DNA from: an uncultured Erysipelotrichaceae bacterium
Lineage (GTDB): Bacteria > Bacillota_I > Bacilli_A > Erysipelotrichales > Coprobacillaceae
DNA: 9,934 bases
Direction of reading: 5' to 3'
Assembly (NCBI GenBank): GCA_900544435.1
Contig: UQVG01000064.1
Span: forward strand, 1-9,934
The position numbers and the translations under genes are program-made. A model generated the notes under the pieces. The model was not told the DNA's origin and did no database searches. It worked only from the letters and a program-made list of their open reading frames with translations. Positions 1 to 7,000 of the stretch are shown here, in pieces. The stretch's first letter is position 1. Each line of letters begins with the position of its first letter.

Positions 1-1054
1 AAATATTATTTCAAAATATAAAATTGAAATTATTGCTATTGGAAATGGAACTGCTTCAAGAGAATCAGAAGCCTTTATTGCTAAACTTATTCAAGAACAT
101 CATTTGAATGTAGAATTTGCTATTATTTCTGAAGCAGGTGCTTCTGTTTATTCAGCAAGTCAAATTGCTAAAGAAGAATTTCCAGATTATCATGTAGAAG
201 AAAGATCTGCGGTTTCTATAGCAAGACGTTTACAAGATCCACTTGCAGAACTTGTTAAAATTGAACCTAAAGCAATTTCAGTTGGACAATATCAACATGA
301 TATTCCTGAAAAAGATTTAGAAGAACAATTGGATTTCGTTGTTGAAAAAACAGTTAATAATGTTGGTGTTGATATTAATACTGCTTCTAAATCATTACTT
401 AAATATGTTGCAGGATTAAATGCTGGTGTAGCACAACAAATTGTTTTATATCGAAATGAACACGGAAAATTTCATAATCGAAATGAAATAAAAAATGTAA
501 AAAAATTAGGAGCTAAAACATATACACAAGCAATTGGATTTTTACGTATTTTAGATGGTGACCATCCCTTAGATGCAACTGCTATTCATCCTGAAAACTA
601 TCAACAAGCCTTAGATTTATTAAATTTATGTCAATTATCATTAGCTGATTTAGGAACAGATGAACTTAAAGAAAAATTATTAAAAATTAATAAAAAAGAA
701 GTTATAGAAACATTAAAAATTGACCAATATACATTAGATGACATTATTGATTGTTTAATTAAACCTAATCGTTCAATTAGAGATCAATACCAAACACCAC
801 TTCTAAAAAAAGATATTCTTCATATAGAAGATTTAAAACCAGGAATGGTTTTAGAAGGAACTGTTAGAAATGTTGTTGATTTTGGGGCTTTTGTTGATAT
901 TGGATTAAAAAATGATGGTTTAGTGCATATATCAAAAATGTCAAAACAAAGAATAAAACATCCATTAGATGTTTTAAGTATTGGGGATATTGTAGAAGTT
1001 AATGTCATAGATGTTGATTTAAATAAAAAAAGAGTTAGTTTAAGTATGATCTAG
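1..1054 (+). CDS. tex: Tex family S1 RNA-binding transcription accessory protein, 5'-truncated by the window edge
   Basis: This is the C-terminal part of a Tex (YhgF/Spt6-like) protein, a cytoplasmic nucleic-acid-binding factor linked to transcription. The reading frame is open from base 2, giving 350 visible residues of a family usually about 700-780 long, so the N-terminal half lies outside. The visible part begins in the YqgF/RNase H-like domain, with the hallmark IAIGNGTASRE near residues 12-22. SIARRLQDPLAELVKI (about 72-87) and VGQYQHD follow. A helix-hairpin-helix region at about 114-184 contains VGVDINTAS and GKFHNRNEI. A C-terminal S1 domain at about 279-350 reads GMVLEGTVRNVVDFGAFVDIG and ends right after RVSLSMI. 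The TTG at 104 is an internal leucine codon, not a start. The TAG stop overlaps the ribosome binding site of the next gene, so the two are probably cotranscribed and coupled. Family assignment is secure; the exact cellular role is known only from relatives. Confidence 0.95.
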   Translation, partial: NIISKYKIEIIAIGNGTASRESEAFIAKLIQEHHLNVEFAIISEAGASVYSASQIAKEEFPDYHVEERSAVSIARRLQDPLAELVKIEPKAISVGQYQHDIPEKDLEEQLDFVVEKTVNNVGVDINTASKSLLKYVAGLNAGVAQQIVLYRNEHGKFHNRNEIKNVKKLGAKTYTQAIGFLRILDGDHPLDATAIHPENYQQALDLLNLCQLSLADLGTDELKEKLLKINKKEVIETLKIDQYTLDDIIDCLIKPNRSIRDQYQTPLLKKDILHIEDLKPGMVLEGTVRNVVDFGAFVDIGLKNDGLVHISKMSKQRIKHPLDVLSIGDIVEVNVIDVDLNKKRVSLSMI

Positions 1055-1058
1055 GTGA
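1053..1058 (+). promoter_or_regulatory. Ribosome binding site overlapping the tex stop, fixing a GTG start
   Basis: AGGTGA lies 4 bases before the GTG at 1063, and its first two bases are the last two of the tex TAG stop. The ATGs at 1058 and 1061 are in another frame that reaches a TGA within a few codons. GTG 1063 is therefore the only sensible start for the lipoprotein gene. Confidence 0.6.
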
Positions 1059-1062
1059 TGAT

Positions 1063-1734
1063 GTGTATAAAATATATACTTTGATATTATGTTTATGTCT
1101 TGTTGGATGTACACAAAAAAAAGATATCGAGGTATCAACTCAAAAAGAAAATTTTAGTTATGAAGAAGTTTCAAAAAATTTTTCAAAGTTACAATGTGGG
1201 GATATTGTAAACATTGAAAATAGTCATTATATTTCAAATATTGCGATTCCTGGTAGGTGGAAACATACACTTATTTATCTAGGAAGTTTAAGACAAGTTC
1301 AAGAATGTATAGATTCTTCTTTTCCGTATTATAAAAAAATCATGGAGATGTATAAAACTCAAAATGAAATTCTTGTTTTGGATGCGAATGTAGGTGGGGT
1401 ACAATTACGTACTTTTGATCAGATGGCTAATTTAAAAAATGAATCTTATTTAAAAGCAATGACTTGTTTTCGCTTTTCAAAGGGCAATGATTTTATTAAA
1501 GAGTTTTTGAAAAATGCATTAGATTATTTAAATTATCCTTATGATTATCAAATGGACTTATCGAGTGATCAAGCATTATATTGTAGTGAGTTAGTAGCTT
1601 GTTCATTAAAAAAAATGAATATCACTATTTCTAAACAGACACAGGTCTTTAAATATCACATTATTTCACCAACAGATTTAATAGATGATTTAGTGGAACA
1701 AAATTTAGTGAAAAATGTTTTAATTTTAGAATAA
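1063..1734 (+). CDS. Lipoprotein with permuted NlpC/P60 (YiiX/YebB-like) cysteine hydrolase domain
   Basis: The 223-residue protein has a short lipoprotein signal: a Lys near the start, a hydrophobic run, then the lipobox LVGC with Cys16 as lipidation site. It is probably anchored to the outer face of the membrane. The rest resembles the circularly permuted NlpC/P60 papain-like group (YiiX/YebB, DUF830). CGDIVNI at 45-51 is the usual start of the fold, KHTLIYLG at 67-74 gives a candidate catalytic His68, and YCSELVAC at 173-180 gives a candidate nucleophile Cys174. His before Cys is the permuted order. Relatives are amidases or peptidases acting on peptidoglycan, lipids or protein amides, and the substrate here cannot be read. 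The GTG start is set by AGGTGA overlapping the tex stop. No promoter is seen directly upstream, so expression probably comes from the tex transcript. No hairpin terminator follows. Lipoprotein status is fairly sure, the fold likely, the function unknown. Confidence 0.75.
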   Translation: MYKIYTLILCLCLVGCTQKKDIEVSTQKENFSYEEVSKNFSKLQCGDIVNIENSHYISNIAIPGRWKHTLIYLGSLRQVQECIDSSFPYYKKIMEMYKTQNEILVLDANVGGVQLRTFDQMANLKNESYLKAMTCFRFSKGNDFIKEFLKNALDYLNYPYDYQMDLSSDQALYCSELVACSLKKMNITISKQTQVFKYHIISPTDLIDDLVEQNLVKNVLILE

Positions 1735-1739
1735 TGAGG

Positions 1740-1768
1740 TTGTCTAGATAAGCAATATGATGTAAAAT
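1740..1768 (+). promoter_or_regulatory. Predicted sigma-A-type promoter for the cold-shock gene
   Basis: TTGTCT at 1740-1745 and TAAAAT at 1763-1768 are separated by 17 bases, the preferred vegetative spacing. This is the only gap on the plus strand large enough for a promoter. Transcription would start near 1775, giving a leader of only about 25-30 bases, much shorter than the long thermosensing leader of E. coli cspA. The call rests on motif matching only. Confidence 0.55.
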
Positions 1769-1785
1769 AGTAGATAGATAAAAAG

Positions 1786-1791
1786 AAGGAG
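1786..1791 (+). promoter_or_regulatory. Ribosome binding site of the cold-shock gene
   Basis: AAGGAG is 11 bases before ATG 1803 and 5 bases before an in-frame GTG at 1797. Neither spacing is ideal, so the site does not settle the start by itself. Family alignment favours ATG 1803. Confidence 0.6.
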
Positions 1792-1802
1792 AAGAAGTGT
1801 TC

Positions 1803-2012
1803 ATGGCTATTGGTATTGTAAAGAATTTTAACAAAGATAAAGGTTTCGGATTTATCAACATGGAAGGTGAAGAAAGAGATATTTTCTTCCACTATTCACA
1901 ACTTGTTCAAGAAGGATTTAAAACAATTGATCCTGGACAAAAAGTTGAATTTGAATTAGTTGAAGGAGATCGCGGTCTTCAAGCACATCAAGTTGTTAAA
2001 ATTACTGAATAA
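1803..2012 (+). CDS. Cold-shock domain protein (CspA/CspB family)
   Basis: The 69-residue single cold-shock domain is the typical length. It is a small cytoplasmic OB-fold protein that binds single-stranded RNA and DNA and acts as an RNA chaperone. RNP1 is KGFGFI (residues 13-18) and RNP2 is IFFHY (27-31); the tail VEGDRGLQAHQV matches the end of the fold. From ATG 1803 the protein begins MAIGIVKNFN and aligns without gaps to MLEGKVKWFN of B. subtilis CspB. The in-frame GTG at 1797 would add only Met-Phe and is less likely. Residue 8, a nucleic-acid-stacking Trp in CspB, is Asn here, which could change affinity. It appears to have its own promoter and a terminator hairpin overlapping its stop codon. 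The family is certain, but this member need not be cold-induced, since many are constitutive. Confidence 0.95.
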   Translation: MAIGIVKNFNKDKGFGFINMEGEERDIFFHYSQLVQEGFKTIDPGQKVEFELVEGDRGLQAHQVVKITE

Positions 2013-2036
2013 GGACAGTGTCCTTATTCTTTTGTT
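2008..2036 (+). terminator. Rho-independent terminator overlapping the csp stop codon
   Basis: AATAAGGAC (2008-2016) pairs perfectly with GTCCTTATT (2020-2028) around the loop AGT. A T-rich tract, CTTTTGTTTT, follows. The csp TAA stop (2010-2012) sits in the left arm. The stem is 9 bp with only three G-C pairs, so it may be leaky, which matters because the next gene starts 16 bases beyond the T tract. Confidence 0.75.
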
Positions 2037-2051
2037 TTAAGGGGGTATTTT

Positions 2052-2909
2052 ATGAATGATACAAAAAAGGGAATGCTATTTATTATGATGGCAGCATTCT
2101 TTTTTGCAAGTATGAATGTTTTTGTTAAGTTATCAGGTGATTTATCATCTATTCAAAAAAGTTTTTTTCGTAATTTAATTGCAGCACTTTTTGCATTTAT
2201 TATTTTAATTAAAAGTAAAGAAGGTTTTACCTATCAAAAAAAAGATATACCGATGTTGCTTTTACGTTCTACTTTTGGAACGTTAGGTATCTTATGTAAT
2301 TTTTATGCAGTAGATCATTTATTAGTAAGTGATGCATCTATGCTTAATAAGTTATCACCATTTTTTGTTATTATCTTTTCTTCATTATTTTTAAAAGAAA
2401 AAGCAAATACGATTCAAAAAATAACAGTTGTGATTGCTTTTATAGGAAGTTTATTTGTAATTAAACCTTCTATTCATTTTGTAAGTAATATCAATTCATT
2501 TATTGGAGTTTTAGGAGCGATGGGAGCAGGAATCGCTTATACATGTGTTAGAAAATTAGGACAACAAGGTGTAGCTGGAGCAAAAATTGTTTTCTTTTTT
2601 TCATGTTTTTCGTGTTTGTCTGTAGTCCCTTATTTGATCTTTCATTTTCAACCTATGACACTTCAACAAATTGGTTGTTTACTCATGGCAGGATTAATGG
2701 CTGCAGGAGGACAATTTTCAATTACGAATGCCTATACGTATGCACCTGCTAAAGAAATATCGATTTATGATTATACACAAGTTATTTTTGCAGCTCTACT
2801 TGGATTTTTCTTATTAAATCAAGTCCCTGATTTTTATAGTGTAATTGGTTATATAATTATCATTGGAGTTGCTTTTTGGAATTTTATGAAACAAAAAAGA
2901 TGCGTTTAG
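2052..2909 (+). CDS. EamA/DMT-superfamily membrane transporter
   Basis: The 285-residue integral membrane protein has about ten hydrophobic segments (roughly 8-26, 36-53, 66-86, 92-114, 122-138, 148-165, 178-198, 206-222, 242-256 and 262-280). This is the duplicated five-plus-five layout of the drug/metabolite transporter superfamily. FASMNVFVKLSG in the first helix, SDASMLNKLSPFFVIIFSSLFLKEK around helix 4, and the matching second-half YDYTQVIFAALLGFFLLNQVP are typical EamA features. Members export or import small metabolites, and the substrate cannot be predicted. ATG 2052 is preceded by AAGGGGG (2039-2045) at 6 bases. No convincing promoter lies between the csp terminator and this start, so it probably depends on readthrough from csp. 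Its stop overlaps the convergent glycerate kinase gene by 4 bases within a shared hairpin. Confidence 0.9.
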   Translation: MNDTKKGMLFIMMAAFFFASMNVFVKLSGDLSSIQKSFFRNLIAALFAFIILIKSKEGFTYQKKDIPMLLLRSTFGTLGILCNFYAVDHLLVSDASMLNKLSPFFVIIFSSLFLKEKANTIQKITVVIAFIGSLFVIKPSIHFVSNINSFIGVLGAMGAGIAYTCVRKLGQQGVAGAKIVFFFSCFSCLSVVPYLIFHFQPMTLQQIGCLLMAGLMAAGGQFSITNAYTYAPAKEISIYDYTQVIFAALLGFFLLNQVPDFYSVIGYIIIIGVAFWNFMKQKRCV

Positions 2910-2922
2910 TGACGCATCTTTT
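2895..2922. terminator. Bidirectional terminator between the convergent EamA and glycerate kinase genes
   Basis: AAAAGATGCGT (2895-2905) and ACGCATCTTTT (2912-2922) form a perfect 11-bp inverted repeat with loop TTAGTG. An A run on the left (extending back to 2893) and a T run on the right give a U tail on either strand. The loop holds the stop codons of both genes: TAG at 2907-2909 on plus, and TAA complementary to 2906-2908 on minus. Confidence 0.8.
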
Positions 2923-4036
2923 GTCCTAATTGGATACTTCTTGCAAGCCTAAAAGCAGCTTTATAAACATTTTCATTGGCATTTTCTAAAGCATTTTCTA
3001 AAGAACAGCAATGATCAATACAACTTTCAATCGTTGTAATACAATCATAAATATCACCAACATTTTCTCCAATAGAGCCAACAATGCAAACTGTGTCAAC
3101 ACCATATTTTTTTGCTCTTTGACTCACCCCAGTAGGTACTTTTCCATACATTGATTGATGATCAATACGTCCTTCACCACTAATAACAAGATCACATTCT
3201 TTAACGTATTCATCAAAATGAACAACGTCTAAAACAGTTTCAATTCCACTTTGTAGTTTAGCATTTAAAAACGTCATTAAACCAAATCCTAAACCACCAG
3301 CAGCCCCAGAACCAGCCTCTTCACTATAATCTTGATAGCCTTTTTTTATACATATTTCTACAAGATGTTTTAATCCTTGATCTAAAAATTGAATATCCTT
3401 TTCATTAGCTCCTTTTTGAGGGCCATAGATAGCACTGGCACCTGTTTTACCACAAAGTGGATTTGTTACATCACACATGACGATGATTTGTGTATCTTTT
3501 ATTCGAGGATCAAGGCGATGAGTATCAATATCTTCAATGAAAGGTAAGTTTTCAGGAATAGGGTCTAAAACTTGGTGATTTTTATCTAAAAAACGAATTC
3601 CTAAATGATGAGCCATTCCAATCCCACCATCATTGGTAGCTGAACCGCCAATTCCAAGATAAATCTTTTGACAACGATGATCTAGTGCATCTTTAATAAG
3701 TTCACCAGTTCCTTTTGTATTTGCTTCTCTAATTTTCTTTTCTTTAACAAGAGGCAGTCCAGAAGCACTTGCCATTTCAATAATAGCTCCTTGACTAGTG
3801 ATACCATAGCTTGCTTGAATAGGTTCTTGTAAAGCATTATGACAGTTAATTGTTATATATTGACCATTTAAGGATTCAACAATAGCTTGTGTTGTTCCTT
3901 CTCCTCCATCAGCCATTGATAGTATTTTAAAAGAAACATCTTCAAAAACTTCTTTAAATCCTTTTTGAATACTTTTAGATACTTCTAAAGAAGATAAACT
4001 TCCTTTATAAGAATCACTTGCAATTAATATTTTCAT
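2906..4036 (-). CDS. glxK: Glycerate kinase (GlxK/GarK family)
   Basis: This cytoplasmic enzyme phosphorylates D-glycerate with ATP; GarK/GlxK-type members yield 2-phosphoglycerate, feeding lower glycolysis. At 376 residues it is full length (the family is about 375-385). Family motifs in order are MKILIASDSYKGSLSSLEV at the N terminus (usually APDSFKGSLS), MADGGEGT (41-48), GIGGSATNDGG (128-138), CDVTNPLCG (188-196) followed by YGPQKGA, GSGAAGGLG (242-250) and SGEGRID (286-292). The ATG has AGGAGGT 4 bases upstream, overlapping the addA stop, so it is the last gene of an addB-addA-glxK operon and its translation may be coupled. A tandem 12-base duplication near the 3' end encodes LENALENA. 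No glycerate transporter or tartronate gene accompanies it, although the convergent EamA transporter is adjacent. The family is secure; the gene symbol is by similarity. Confidence 0.93.
   Translation of the reverse strand: MKILIASDSYKGSLSSLEVSKSIQKGFKEVFEDVSFKILSMADGGEGTTQAIVESLNGQYITINCHNALQEPIQASYGITSQGAIIEMASASGLPLVKEKKIREANTKGTGELIKDALDHRCQKIYLGIGGSATNDGGIGMAHHLGIRFLDKNHQVLDPIPENLPFIEDIDTHRLDPRIKDTQIIVMCDVTNPLCGKTGASAIYGPQKGANEKDIQFLDQGLKHLVEICIKKGYQDYSEEAGSGAAGGLGFGLMTFLNAKLQSGIETVLDVVHFDEYVKECDLVISGEGRIDHQSMYGKVPTGVSQRAKKYGVDTVCIVGSIGENVGDIYDCITTIESCIDHCCSLENALENANENVYKAAFRLARSIQLGQKMRH
2979..3002. repeat. Tandem 12-base duplication inside glxK
   Basis: GCATTTTCTAAA occurs twice back to back (2979-2990 and 2991-3002). 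It encodes LENALENA in the glycerate kinase C-terminal helix region and keeps the frame. A degenerate third copy (7 of 12 matches) lies at 2967-2978. Replication slippage is the likely origin. Confidence 0.75.
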
Positions 4037-4040
4037 AGAA

Positions 4041-4047
4041 ACCTCCT
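4041..4047 (-). promoter_or_regulatory. Ribosome binding site of glxK, overlapping the addA stop
   Basis: On the minus strand AGGAGGT ends 4 bases before the glxK ATG. Its leading AG is also the end of the addA TAG stop (complement of 4046-4048). A ribosome finishing addA therefore covers this site. Confidence 0.85.
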
Positions 4048-7000
4048 AAAGTGTAACATAACGATGAATGTGTAAATAATAAACAATAGCTTCCACTTCT
4101 TTGTTTGGAAACATTTGTTTCATAATCTTTTTATAATAATACATTTGACCTTGATGAAGTTCTTTTAAGAGTTCATCAGAACTATTTTTAGCTAATGTAT
4201 CTGTCTTATAATCAATAATTGTTATTTTATCTTCATTAATACATAAAACGTCAAAAATACCATGAATAATTTGTTTATTTTCATTTAAAAATGAAAATTC
4301 TTTTTCTTTATAACAATATGAACTTTTTAACATCAATTGATAAACTTCACTTTCAATAAAGCTTTCTAAATGAACCTTATATTGATTTAAAAGAGTTCTC
4401 GCCTCTTCATTAAATAAAGATCTTTGTATAATATTTTGAAAACACTCTTCAAAATTTAATTCTTTATCCAAAGGATACAATTCCAAAAATAAATGAACAA
4501 GAGTTCCTCGATCAGTTGCTTTCATTGATGATTCATTTTCTTCATCATCTCTTTCAAAAAAACGATTTCCATCATCAATAATAGAAGTAACTGCTACTGT
4601 TTTATCAAAAGGTGCTTTGTTTTGATAATTAAATTGACTATTTTTTAAATAAAGTTCTTGATCATTATTTTCTATTTGATTTGTTGGATAGATATATTCA
4701 TCAATTGTATGAACATCAATAATTGATGTATGAAATTTAGAATGACAGGTATTAAGTTGCATCTTGTTTTCTTGATAAAGTTTTAATTGTAAAGCGTTAT
4801 TTTTTACTTGATCCAAATCATAATAATTTTTAATTTTTTCATCAAATAATGATAAATCAATACATTGTTGAATAAAATCAGGATGACGTATTAAAGCAAG
4901 CATGATCCAATTCAACATTTGATTTGATTTACGAATCGTTGCAGGTAAAAGATGACATGAAGCATCCAGAGCGTAATCAATGACTTGCTTTTGCCATTTT
5001 TCAATCATATTAATTTCTTTTAAACCACCCGTTAAAATCAACTTTTGAGATGCTCTTGTAAGAGCTACATAAAGAATACGCATTTCTTCATTAATAGTTT
5101 CATTATCAAGAACTGTTGAAAAGATACCACGTAAAGGATGTGGATATTCAATAAGGACATTTTGAAAATCTCCTAAATCTTGTTTTTGATGAGGATTTAA
5201 AATGATTCCTAAATTTTTATCTTGAATTAAAGGTGCTTTTCCATCAGCAAAATTAAATTGATGGTTCATTTGATTAACAATCACGATAGGAAACTCAAGA
5301 CCCTTTGATTGATGAATCGTCATAAAAGTAACAGCATCACCATCACTTGAAAGGGTAGCAGGTTTATAATCAATTCCTAAAGTCATTGTTTGTTCAAATT
5401 TATGAACAATTTGATATAAAGAAAGTCCTTCATCTGTTTTCAACATTTCAATTAAGAGTTGAACATTGGCATAGCGTTGTTTACCATTATAAAGAGAACT
5501 GATAAATAGATCATATTCGTTTTCTTTAATAAATCTCTCTAAAACTTCATACACTGGATGATTTCTAGCAAATTCTTGCATTTCATGATAATAGTTTAAA
5601 AAATCAATAGCTTCTTGATCCGTTGCTTGTTTTAAAGATTCATACATTGACATATTTTCTATTTTATGAAGATAAAGCCAGTTTTCATCAAAGTGTGTTT
5701 TTTTATAATTTCCTTTAAGTAAAGAAATCAAAGCCAAATCATCTAAACAATTATCAAGTGCTTTTAAAAAGTAAACACAGTCTAAAATTTCATTGCTTTC
5801 AAAAAATCCTTTAGTAAGGACAATTAAATTAGGAATAGAAATAGCATCAAAAACTTTTTTATAAGTTATAAAATTTGCTACATTTCTCATTAAAACAACA
5901 ACATCTTGATATTTTGCAAGACGATTTCCATTATAAAAATCAAGTTCAAGATGACCAACCATTTCATGAATCTTTTTACCAATCATTTTTGCTTCATATT
6001 CAATCATATCAACAGTTTCATCTTCTGGTTTTAAAACAAGCATGATTTCACTATCAAAACGTTTTTCTTGATCATAGCGTAACATAGCTTGTTGTAATTT
6101 TTCATCATTATCACATTTTTCTTTTCTTAAAAAGTCATAATTTAATTGAGCATGAGGATCCTTGTCATATTCAAGACCACCATAACGGCTATCCATAATT
6201 GCATTAAAGATATAATTGATACTATCTAAAACGATTTTATTTGAACGATAATTGAATTTTAAATCGATTCTTTGATTATTATCTTCAAGACCATAAGTGA
6301 GATATTTTTCATTAAAAATATCTAAATCAGCTTTTCTAAAACGATAAATCGATTGTTTCATATCTCCAACCATAAAGCGATTGATTTCAGGTTCTTGGAA
6401 ACGAGAAATTAATAAAATCAAGTTTTCTTGAATTTCATTTGTATCTTGATATTCATCAATCATAATTTCATGAAATTGTTGGTAAAGAGTTTGGGCAACT
6501 CCTTGATTTTCACTTAATAATTGAAGGGTATATTGTTCCAAATCATTAAAATCTAAATAAGAAAGTGATTTTTTATAAGCTTGATAAGCTTCTTGAAATT
6601 CTTTAAGATATTTTAAATAGATTTCTAAATGGTGATAAGAGATTTTTAAGACTTCACTTAATTCTTCAATAGAAGAAGGCATACATTTTTGATAAGCTTT
6701 AATAAATGTATTTTTTGTTTGATCTAATAAAGATTTATAAGTTTCTTTAATAGAATCATCAACATCTTTATAACTAGCTGCGCGATGTTTTTCAATTTCT
6801 ATTCCCATTGAAAAATATTTTCCTTGGTTAAAGCATTCTTTTAAATTTTGAAAATAACTTTCTAAAACAGTATGTGGTGCAGGTAATTTCTTTGTTTCTT
6901 CAAAGTAAAAACCTAAACCATATGTTTGACAATAATCTTCAAGCTTTAAATAACTATCATAGGCTTCTTGAAAAGCTTCTTGTAATATTTTTTTTAATGG

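Noticed and set aside
104..106. TTG as the start of tex.
   Set aside because: Upstream in-frame sequence contains the Tex motif IAIGNGTASRE, so this is an internal leucine.
820..1008. Minus-strand open frame of 62 residues opposite tex.
   Set aside because: It lies wholly opposite the conserved S1 domain, has no family signature, and is explained by low stop frequency on the complement.
1735..1802. Possible riboswitch or long cold-shock leader in the gap before csp.
   Set aside because: The gap is 68 bases and the predicted transcript leader under 30, too short for a structured leader, and no strong pairing is visible.
1656..1892. Two overlapping minus-strand open frames across the csp promoter region.
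   Set aside because: They are opposite the lipoprotein end and the cold-shock domain and resemble no known family; a shadow of real genes and an AT-rich gap.
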